31,472 nucleotides of DNA from the NCBI GenBank assembly GCA_035510605.1, contig DATKGW010000022.1, forward strand, positions 1 through 31,472, written 5' to 3'. Source of the stretch: DATKGW01 sp035510605 (GTDB lineage: Bacteria > Patescibacteriota > Saccharimonadia > Saccharimonadales > CAIOMD01). Below are positions 1-6,409 of this stretch, in pieces. The translations under genes were made by a program, and so were the position numbers. The number at the start of each line of letters is the position of its first letter. Position 1 is the stretch's first letter. The notes under the pieces are model-generated. The model had not been told where the DNA came from, made no database searches, and saw nothing but the letters and a program-made list of their open reading frames with translations.

Positions 1-1014
1 ATTAATAAGAGCTTTTTCTAGGCTCTCTGTGGTTTGTTCTTCAAAGAATATTCCTGTCTTTGGGTTAACATAATCTAGGGCACCACCGGCTTTAAAAGCA
101 ATAACCGGTGTGCCGGCAGCCATCGCCTCTACCGGCAAAATCCCGAAATCTTCGTTAGAGGCGAATATAAAAGCACTTGCCTTAATGAGCGCTTGCTCTA
201 CATCGTGGTCACTGGCGTATCCTTCAAAGAACAAAATGCTGGCGCTGGCTATTTTTTGCAAATGTTTATGCTCTGGACCGCCGCCAAGAACAGCAAGTGG
301 CAAATTGAGTTTTGTGCAGGCTTGCACGATTATATCAGTTCGCTTGTATGGTGTCTGTCTGCCGATAGTCACGAAGCCATTTCTTGGTTTGTCCAAAGGC
401 AGATTTTTGAAACGTGAGATATCTACCGGGGGATGAATTACAACCGATTCGCGTCTATAATATTTTTTAATCATTTTTTGGATGTGGCAGGAGTTGGCAA
501 TAAAATAATTTGGCCGATTGGAAGCTTTTAAATCCCATTTGCGCAAGGGGCCAACCAATATTTTTAAACTAGCCCTAGCTAGTGGATTAAAAAATCCAAA
601 ACCAGGGCTCTTTAGATATTCGTCATATTTATCCCAATAAAAGTGAGTAGGTGAATGGCAATAACAAATATGGATAGCCCCCGACTTTAGCTTTTTAACT
701 CCTTTAGCCTCACCATTACCCGAGCTGCTTATTACAATGTCATAATCTTTAAGATTAAGATGTTCAAACCACCAAATTCGAAAAACCGGCAGGTATTTAC
801 GCAATTTTGAGAACGGCCAGTTTTGCAAATAGCCTGTTATTACTTTGTTATCTAGTTTTTTACGCCACTCATCAGTCGAGCAAGAAGTATAAATTGGAGC
901 ATCCGGAAATAGCTCGTGCAAAGCTTGTACAACTTTTTCAGCACCGCCACCAACCAGCCAATCGTGAACTATGGCTATTTTTTTATTACCTAGATTATTT
1001 TGCGCCACGGCCAT
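1..1014 (-). CDS. GT4 glycosyltransferase, 3' end cut by window edge
   Basis: Translating the minus strand from the ATG at 1014 gives 338 codons running open off the left edge. The protein starts with the Rossmann-type segment KIAIVHDWLVGGGAEKV, whose glycine-rich loop is typical of GT-B GT4 enzymes. The donor-binding half carries FVTIGRQTPYKR and, near the cut, an E-x7-E motif (EDFGILPVE) followed by AMAAGTPVIAF. A segment CYCHSPTHFYWDKYDEY resembles the WbaZ-like mannosyl/rhamnosyltransferases. It should move a sugar from a nucleotide-sugar to a lipid-linked glycan on the cytosolic side. Its start lies 20 bases inside the upstream sugar-transferase gene and has no Shine-Dalgarno, so it is probably translationally coupled as the third gene of the operon. 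The sugar is not predictable. Confidence 0.93.
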   Translation of the reverse strand, partial: MAVAQNNLGNKKIAIVHDWLVGGGAEKVVQALHELFPDAPIYTSCSTDEWRKKLDNKVITGYLQNWPFSKLRKYLPVFRIWWFEHLNLKDYDIVISSSGNGEAKGVKKLKSGAIHICYCHSPTHFYWDKYDEYLKSPGFGFFNPLARASLKILVGPLRKWDLKASNRPNYFIANSCHIQKMIKKYYRRESVVIHPPVDISRFKNLPLDKPRNGFVTIGRQTPYKRTDIIVQACTKLNLPLAVLGGGPEHKHLQKIASASILFFEGYASDHDVEQALIKASAFIFASNEDFGILPVEAMAAGTPVIAFKAGGALDYVNPKTGIFFEEQTTESLEKALIN

Positions 1015-2425
1015 TTAATACGTCGATTACGGTTCTAAAAATAATTTTGGTATCGAGCCAGAAGCTCCAGTTTTGAACATAATAAAGATCAAGCGCTCGG
1101 CGCTCGTCAAAATCAATATTACGCCTACCGGATATCTGGGCCAGCCCGGTAACGCCGGATTTTACACTTAAGAGTAAGTTTTTGAATGGATAGTCGGCAA
1201 GCTCTATAGGCATTAAAGCCCGTGGCCCGACTAGACTGATATTGCCCTTAAAAACATTAAATAATTGCGGCAATTCATCCAGGCTGGTTTTGCGCAAAAA
1301 ATTACCAAACCTAGTTATCCGCGGGTCATTATTTAAATAGTCTCCGTTGGCGCGGTATTTAATTGCCAAATCTGGCTTACCCATTTTGGCAAATGCTTCT
1401 TCTGGCGATAAGCCGCTATAAGCTTTTTTATGGGTTCTAAATTTATAGATATTAATTGTCGTGTTGAAACGGCTGAGCCGAGGTTGTTTAAATATGGCCG
1501 GCCCCCAATCGGATAACCTGACAAGTATGGCGATTATCAGATAAATTGGCGAAAGAATAACGATACCAAAACTAGCAGCAGATATATCGAATAAACGTTT
1601 TGCTACCCGACCCCAACCGGTTAAAGCTGTTTGATGTACCGATACAACCGGTAGATTTTGGAACAGTTCTACCTCTATATTGTTGCTTAAAATACCTTCG
1701 TGGGCGGGGATAAATTTAAAAGCAATATGGTTAGCCTGGGCTGCCGAAAGTGCCTGATCGACTTTATCGGTGTCAGATGCTAAACCGGCGTAAAGCATGG
1801 TGTGGATATCCAAACGATCTAGTTTTTGCAAAACTTCATCCAATTGGTCGTAATGTTTACCTTTATATTTTGGTAATCCGCTTTTGCTACATACGACAAC
1901 GACTTTATAACCGGTTCTAGCCGGATGATTCATCGTCGCGACAAGATTTGCCACAATCGGGCCATCACCGATAATTAAAACATTATTTATACCAGCACCA
2001 TAACGCCAAAGCGACATCCGTACATAACGTAAAATTGTTCGCTCGATGACCAAAAACATAAAACCGATACCCAAACCATAAACCGCCACCAAGCGGGCCG
2101 GAAAAATGGCTGCCTTGGTTATAAAATCATAAGAAATGATAGCCATAATACCGATAATGCTACCTACCAATAAGCCGGTGAATTCTTTATAGCGGTATTC
2201 ATACAAACTTCTACGGTAAAGGCCAAGTAGAGCGAAAATTATTATCCAAGCCGGCACCAAAGTTAGCCAAATTCTAATATAATTGGCCGCTGTGACATGG
2301 TTAAGTAGTGGGCGAGAATCCAGACTGACTCTTAGTATATAGGCGACCCCGAATGCTCCGAGCAAGGCAATAAAATCACCGACCACTAGTTCGAAGGCAT
2401 ATACTACAGATCCATTGTTCTTCAT
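995..2425 (-). CDS. Polyprenyl-phosphate sugar-1-phosphate transferase (WbaP/WcaJ type)
   Basis: This 476-residue protein has the domain order of the large polyprenol phosphoglycosyltransferases. There are four membrane helices (about residues 9-32, 49-70, 83-101, 109-132) and a Rossmann-like middle part beginning NNVLIIGDG near 147. The C-terminal bacterial sugar transferase domain starts at about 275, with its re-entrant helix (KRLFDISAASFGIVILSPIY), then IYKFRTH, the catalytic TSLDELPQL segment with the Asp-Glu pair, LVGPRA and GVTGLAQISGR. The enzyme starts glycan assembly by loading a sugar-1-phosphate onto undecaprenyl phosphate. It lies 12 bases after the O-antigen ligase-like gene and overlaps the GT4 gene by 20 bases. 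A TATAAT hexamer at 2437-2442 could give it an additional promoter. The function class is firm; the sugar is unknown. Confidence 0.95.
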   Translation of the reverse strand: MKNNGSVVYAFELVVGDFIALLGAFGVAYILRVSLDSRPLLNHVTAANYIRIWLTLVPAWIIIFALLGLYRRSLYEYRYKEFTGLLVGSIIGIMAIISYDFITKAAIFPARLVAVYGLGIGFMFLVIERTILRYVRMSLWRYGAGINNVLIIGDGPIVANLVATMNHPARTGYKVVVVCSKSGLPKYKGKHYDQLDEVLQKLDRLDIHTMLYAGLASDTDKVDQALSAAQANHIAFKFIPAHEGILSNNIEVELFQNLPVVSVHQTALTGWGRVAKRLFDISAASFGIVILSPIYLIIAILVRLSDWGPAIFKQPRLSRFNTTINIYKFRTHKKAYSGLSPEEAFAKMGKPDLAIKYRANGDYLNNDPRITRFGNFLRKTSLDELPQLFNVFKGNISLVGPRALMPIELADYPFKNLLLSVKSGVTGLAQISGRRNIDFDERRALDLYYVQNWSFWLDTKIIFRTVIDVLNGRGAK

Positions 2426-2436
2426 AAGCTAATACG

Positions 2437-2442
2437 ATTATA
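2437..2442 (-). promoter_or_regulatory. -10 hexamer of internal promoter before sugar transferase
   Basis: TATAAT on the minus strand overlaps the stop region of the upstream gene and ends 11 bases before the ATG at 2425. There is no Shine-Dalgarno in between and no good -35 element, so this is a candidate near-leaderless internal promoter. Confidence 0.4.
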
Positions 2443-3862
2443 CAGCTTTTTTATCTAGAGGACGGCCCGCTAAGCCTAAAATTATGCCCAACCACAGCCA
2501 AATATAGACGGTATTAATATACGTTCCAAAAAACCATTGATGAGCTATAAAAGCACTAAATAAGGCAGCAATAGAAATGTTGATGATAATATTTTTGTTT
2601 TTAGAAAAGTTATTAATAAATTGTCCCAAGCCGCCCAAAGACAAAATCAAAAATGATGCAAGGCCAAGTAACCCAAGTTCGGCAATGATTAATGCATAAA
2701 AAATGTAGACGGTTAAATTGTTCGGGACAGTAGAATCAATATGTTTTATAGTGTAGGGCCCCAGATTGCCGGCTCCCACACCAAATATGATGGTATAGGG
2801 GTTGGAGCGCCAAGCCTTAAGGGCAAGTTGAGCTGCCCCTAACCGTTCCTGGCTGGATGATTGTATTAACCCGGGCGGTGTAAAATTTGTGTTTGTGCTG
2901 GTATTGGTATTTGTAGGGCTAACTTGAGTAACAGTCTTTTGAGGGATGTTAACAACGCCAAGCGATAAATGATCCAACATGCTGACGGTTGTATTAAAAG
3001 CGATATTGGGTGTGGTGCGGTATCGATGTGAGGCTGAAGACACTAACGAACCAAACCCAACCAAGCCGGTAATTGCAATAATCAATAACACCATCACCAA
3101 ACGGCTGAATTCAAGTTGTTTATTTATGGCTAATAATATGATGAATATTGCCAGCCCAACCAAAACAGCTAAAAAAGCTCCGCGGGAAAAAGTCAACATA
3201 ATGCAAAATCCGGTAAGTATTAAAGCGGCTAGACTCAAACGGCTTTTAAATTTGTAAAACATCCCTAGTGCAATAAAGAAGAATGGCAGCAGGGCGTTGG
3301 CATAGAATTGCGGTTCGGCCGCGAAACCATTGACTCTGGGGAAACCAAATATGGTGCTGATACAGTTTTTGCATAAGATGCCAAGTGTATCATTAGAAAA
3401 CGTAGCTAAAATAAACTGTAAAATCCCAGCCAAGCTAAAAATTATTCCCGATATGAGCGTAATTTTTAAGATTAAGCTGAATTTATTTTTGAGCAATTCA
3501 TATTTTACATACCACCAGGTAGTAACAACCAACACCAGCAAAAATATGATGGAGGCAATTAGCAGTGCGCTCCTGGACTTATATAAAGATGATATTAAAC
3601 CGATGATTGCTATAAAAGCCAGCAAAAGAATACTTAAAAATACCGGTCTATTTTGTTTAAATAGCGACTTTAGGCTTTTTATGGTTGGCAGGGCACACAG
3701 AATGATAAAAATGGCGGCCAATATTTGGTACAAGCCTAACCTAAAAGAACTAAAATTAAATTCCGGCAGGGCAATCGAGGGATATTTAGATAGTGGTGCC
3801 AGCGCAATCAAAGATACAAAAAGCCCAAAACGCAAATTTTTTATAGACATTAATTGATTCAT
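2438..3862 (-). CDS. O-antigen ligase/polymerase family membrane protein (Wzy/WaaL-like)
   Basis: This 474-residue protein is almost wholly hydrophobic, with about eleven membrane helices and one large extracytoplasmic loop rich in Ser, Thr and Asn (about residues 275-345). The segment FGFPRVNGFAAEPQFYANALLPFFF followed by LTFSRGAFLAVLVG matches the conserved core of the Wzy_C/O-antigen ligase superfamily, including the SRGA stretch after a helix. Family members polymerise lipid-linked repeat units or ligate glycan to an acceptor on the outer face of the membrane. It is the first gene of the minus-strand operon with the sugar transferase and GT4, which supports a polysaccharide role. Sequence alone does not separate polymerase from ligase. 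Confidence 0.88.
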   Translation of the reverse strand: MNQLMSIKNLRFGLFVSLIALAPLSKYPSIALPEFNFSSFRLGLYQILAAIFIILCALPTIKSLKSLFKQNRPVFLSILLLAFIAIIGLISSLYKSRSALLIASIIFLLVLVVTTWWYVKYELLKNKFSLILKITLISGIIFSLAGILQFILATFSNDTLGILCKNCISTIFGFPRVNGFAAEPQFYANALLPFFFIALGMFYKFKSRLSLAALILTGFCIMLTFSRGAFLAVLVGLAIFIILLAINKQLEFSRLVMVLLIIAITGLVGFGSLVSSASHRYRTTPNIAFNTTVSMLDHLSLGVVNIPQKTVTQVSPTNTNTSTNTNFTPPGLIQSSSQERLGAAQLALKAWRSNPYTIIFGVGAGNLGPYTIKHIDSTVPNNLTVYIFYALIIAELGLLGLASFLILSLGGLGQFINNFSKNKNIIINISIAALFSAFIAHQWFFGTYINTVYIWLWLGIILGLAGRPLDKKAV

Positions 3863-3876
3863 TTTGACTTAATAAT

Positions 3877-3906
3877 ATTGTATGCGAGCTTAGGTTAATG
3901 TGCTAA
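3877..3906 (-). promoter_or_regulatory. Promoter of the polysaccharide operon
   Basis: On the minus strand TTAGCA (3901-3906) and TACAAT (3877-3882) are separated by 18 bases. The -10 ends 14 bases before the ATG at 3862, giving a leader of about 7 bases. No Shine-Dalgarno is seen. Confidence 0.5.
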
Positions 3907-3940
3907 TCTAAAAATAAGAACATTTTAAAAACAGACCCCT

Positions 3941-4363
3941 ATGTTTAAAAGAAACAAAAAAATCTTTGTGCAATTAGCCGAATATATGGTAGCCGGCGGA
4001 GCCTATTTTTGGAGCGGCTATTTTATAATCGTATTTTTAACTCCCGTAATTGGGCTTTGGTGGGCTAATTTGCTCGGTAACGGAGTGGGCGTAACGGTTA
4101 ACTTTATACTAGAGCGTTACTGGGTGTTTGAAGGCACAAAAAAGCGTACTTTAACAGAGGTATCAGGCCGGTACGTAATATTTACGGCTTGTAATTTTAT
4201 ACTTAATTATCTGATTCTAAGGGCTTTGATTTCTGTCGGTATTAAGGTGGCATTAGGTCAATTTGTAGCTGCCGGCTTCTTTACGATTTGGAACTATTTG
4301 TGGTATCGCAACTGGGTATTTAAAGATAAGCCGCAAGCCGGGAGAATTCGCCATCATGCCTGA
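3941..4363 (+). CDS. GtrA family membrane protein
   Basis: This 140-residue protein has four predicted membrane helices in the GtrA arrangement and the two family signatures NFILERYWVFEG after helix 2 and IWNYLWYRNWVFKD after helix 4. GtrA proteins are thought to help move undecaprenyl-phosphate-linked sugars across the membrane in glycan decoration pathways. The gene is divergent from the polysaccharide operon (78-base gap) and overlaps the LexA-like gene by 8 bases, so both are probably one transcript. Length is normal for the family. No Shine-Dalgarno precedes the ATG. No partner GT2 is adjacent to this copy; the nearest is at 4978. Confidence 0.92.
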   Translation: MFKRNKKIFVQLAEYMVAGGAYFWSGYFIIVFLTPVIGLWWANLLGNGVGVTVNFILERYWVFEGTKKRTLTEVSGRYVIFTACNFILNYLILRALISVGIKVALGQFVAAGFFTIWNYLWYRNWVFKDKPQAGRIRHHA

Positions 4364-4835
4364 AGCAACATCACCCCAGATGGCAACTATCCGGCCGACT
4401 AAAAAGCAAAGGCAGCTACTGGAGTTTGTTTCGGCCTTTATCAATGAGCATGGTTATAGCCCTTGTTATAGGGAAATTATGGTTGGCTGTGGCTATAGCT
4501 CGGTGGCTACCGTGGCTTTGCACGTAAATAATCTTATCAAAAGAGGCCATTTGCAAAAGCGTGACAGATCGGCTCGTTCGCTGGAGGTTGTTTCGGCAGA
4601 TGCCGCCAAGCCGTTTTTGACCAACCAGATAAAAGTGTCGCAAGAAAAGTGGCTGGTGGAACTTATAGAAGCCAAATTTACGTTTGCCGAAAGTACCGAA
4701 CGGCCATCAGAAAGAGATGTTGATGGTTTATATGTCTTGGTTGGCGCTTTGCGGGTTTTGGATTTAGAAGGGGCGAGCATGAGTTTTATGCCACGCCTCA
4801 GTGCTTTAAAGAAGCGCTTGGCTGGCAATATTTAA
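4356..4835 (+). CDS. LexA-like DNA-binding protein without a peptidase domain
   Basis: This 159-residue protein has residues about 12-78 that match the winged-helix LexA DNA-binding domain: TKKQRQLLEFVSAFINEHGY, then SPCYREIMVGCGYSSVATVALHVNNL and the wing KRGHLQKRDRSARSLEV. In full-length LexA an S24 peptidase with a Ser/Lys dyad would follow, but residues 80-159 here are a short helical region with no AG or GA cleavage site and no visible catalytic pair. It may therefore be a repressor that RecA cannot inactivate by autocleavage. It overlaps gtrA by 8 bases (ATGCCTGA contains its start and the gtrA stop), which ties it to the surface-glycan genes. Its target sites are unknown. Confidence 0.85.
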   Translation: MPEATSPQMATIRPTKKQRQLLEFVSAFINEHGYSPCYREIMVGCGYSSVATVALHVNNLIKRGHLQKRDRSARSLEVVSADAAKPFLTNQIKVSQEKWLVELIEAKFTFAESTERPSERDVDGLYVLVGALRVLDLEGASMSFMPRLSALKKRLAGNI

Positions 4836-4848
4836 CGGTTATCAATCG

Positions 4849-4877
4849 TTGACTACGGAGTAGTTCACATCTATAAT
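4849..4877 (+). promoter_or_regulatory. Promoter of tRNA-Asn
   Basis: TTGACT (4849-4854) and TATAAT (4872-4877) are separated by exactly 17 bases, a near-consensus housekeeping promoter. The predicted start is around 4884, about 5 bases before the tRNA. Confidence 0.88.
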
Positions 4878-4888
4878 CAACCAAGTAT

Positions 4889-4963
4889 TCCGGAGTAGCT
4901 CAATGGTAGAGCGACGCCCTGTTAAGGCGATGGTTGCCGGTTCGAATCCGGCCTCCGGAGCCA
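4889..4963 (+). tRNA. tRNA-Asn (anticodon GTT)
   Basis: A full cloverleaf can be drawn. The acceptor stem TCCGGAG/CTCCGGA has discriminator G4960 and an encoded CCA (4961-4963). The D arm is 4898-4912. The anticodon loop CTGTTAA has GTT at 4921-4923. The T arm GCCGG-TTCGAAT-CCGGC is 4936-4952. The top pair of the anticodon stem is an A-A mismatch (4914/4930), a small oddity. It has a near-consensus promoter just upstream. The 3' end lies only 14 bases from the start of the GT2 gene. Confidence 0.97.
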
Positions 4964-4977
4964 AGTGTTAATTAAAT

Positions 4978-5952
4978 ATGGAAATGTCCAAGAAGCAGTT
5001 GTTATCTGTTGTAGTCCCGCTATATAACGAAGCAAGCGGGCTACTTGATTTTCACCAGACACTTACCAATATTTTTCTGCAACAGCCACAATTTGAATTT
5101 GAAATTATCTATTGCGATGATGGCAGCACTGACGGCACAACCGATATAGTCCGCGCACTGCACGAAAAAGATAAAAGCATAAAACTTATCAGCTTTTCCA
5201 GGAATTTCGGCAAGGAGAACGCCTTGTCTGCCGGAATATCCCACGCCTGCGGCCAAGCAATCATAATGCTTGATGGCGATGGCCAGCACCCGGTAGACTT
5301 AATCCCCACTTTCATCAAGGCTTGGCAAGAAGGCGGTCAAGTTGTAATTGGTGTAAGCAAGAATAGAAAAAGCGAAGCATTTTTTAAACGTCTTGGCTCA
5401 AAGGTTTTTTATTTTCTGATCAATCATTTATCCAGCCAAAAACTAATGCCCGGTTTAACTGACTTTCGGCTGATTGACCGTTCTGTTCAAAAAGCATTTG
5501 TTGAGTTAAAAGAGAGTGATCGGGTTACAAGAGGCCTGATTGATTGGCTGGGTTTTAAAAGGGTTTTGATTGAATATAAAGAGAAGAGCCGCACGCAAGG
5601 GCAACCGGGTTACGGATATCGCAGTTTGATAAAACTAGCCACCAACAGTATCCTTTCTTTGACCCCGACTCCTTTATATATTTTTGGCTTTTTAGGTGTA
5701 TTTATTACAATCGGTGCTTTTTTGCTTGGTGTCTCGATAATAATTGAACAACTTATTTTAGATGATCCACTGCACTGGAAATTTACCGGTACGGCCATGC
5801 TGGGCACTCTAATACTATTTCTGGTGGGAATAATATTAATGTCACAAGGTATTTTGTCGCTTTATGTATCCCACATTCATTCGCAAAGCAAGGGCAGGCC
5901 TTTGTATGTCATTGATTATCAAGCTTCAGTTGGCATAGAGCATGAAGTTTAA
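4978..5952 (+). CDS. GT2 glycosyltransferase, GtrB/DPM1-like
   Basis: This 324-residue protein begins with the GT-A fold: SVVVPLYNEASGLLDF, CDDGSTDGT, SFSRNFGKENAL and the metal-binding LDGDGQHP (DxD type), with TDFRLIDR further on. Two C-terminal helices (about residues 230-255 and 268-295) anchor it, as in GtrB/ArnC and dolichyl-phosphate sugar synthases. It should transfer a sugar from a nucleotide donor to undecaprenyl phosphate on the inner membrane face. It overlaps the following gtrA by 11 bases, the classical GtrB-GtrA pairing. The start may be the ATG at 4978 or 4984; neither has a Shine-Dalgarno. The gene follows tRNA-Asn with no visible promoter of its own. Confidence 0.93.
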   Translation: MEMSKKQLLSVVVPLYNEASGLLDFHQTLTNIFLQQPQFEFEIIYCDDGSTDGTTDIVRALHEKDKSIKLISFSRNFGKENALSAGISHACGQAIIMLDGDGQHPVDLIPTFIKAWQEGGQVVIGVSKNRKSEAFFKRLGSKVFYFLINHLSSQKLMPGLTDFRLIDRSVQKAFVELKESDRVTRGLIDWLGFKRVLIEYKEKSRTQGQPGYGYRSLIKLATNSILSLTPTPLYIFGFLGVFITIGAFLLGVSIIIEQLILDDPLHWKFTGTAMLGTLILFLVGIILMSQGILSLYVSHIHSQSKGRPLYVIDYQASVGIEHEV

Positions 5953-6358
5953 ACTAGACACCTTAAAACAACCAAGGGTTAAAAGTTACTTAATTGTCGG
6001 TGTCAGCGTCTATTTACTTGAGCTGATAACAATTTTTGTAGCCCAGGCGCTTGGTGCTAGTGCGGTTGTAGCTGTCGGTTTAAGTTTTTGGTTAGGATTA
6101 TCAGTATCTTTTATACTGCAAAAATTTGTAACTTTTGGTGACAAGCGTTTGCATCATCGTATTTTAATTCCTCAAGTCATAGCTTTTTCGCTATTAGTAC
6201 TATTTAATTTTGGCTTTACAATTGGAATGACCAAACTTCTAGCTAGTATTATCCCGGCTGTCGTGATAAGAACGCTGGCACTGGGCGTGACAACGATTTG
6301 GAATTTTTACTTGTATAAAACCCGAATTTTTAAATCCTCAGACAACCCTGTATACTGA
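5942..6358 (+). CDS. GtrA family membrane protein (partner of GT2)
   Basis: This 138-residue protein has four predicted membrane helices and the GtrA signatures SVSFILQKFVTFGD and TIWNFYLYKTRIFK at the ends of helices 2 and 4. The family is associated with translocating undecaprenyl-phosphate sugars to the outer face. It starts inside the end of the GT2 gene (11-base overlap), so the two are translationally coupled. The membrane/PIG-L fusion follows after 51 bases, completing a gtr-like three-gene set. It is clearly diverged from the copy at 3941, so this is not a recent tandem duplicate. Confidence 0.9.
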   Translation: MKFKLDTLKQPRVKSYLIVGVSVYLLELITIFVAQALGASAVVAVGLSFWLGLSVSFILQKFVTFGDKRLHHRILIPQVIAFSLLVLFNFGFTIGMTKLLASIIPAVVIRTLALGVTTIWNFYLYKTRIFKSSDNPVY

Positions 6359-6409
6359 AAAAAGTCTTCAAAAATTAAGCTTAAATAAGATAATTAGTAG
6401 TCTGATTAA

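Noticed and set aside
110..436. Plus-strand frames of 108 and 74 residues
   Set aside because: They lie antisense to the GT4 gene, whose minus-strand translation is open throughout and has family motifs.
3330..3857. 175-residue plus-strand frame
   Set aside because: It is antisense to the O-antigen ligase-like gene and its composition looks like a mirrored membrane protein with no motif.
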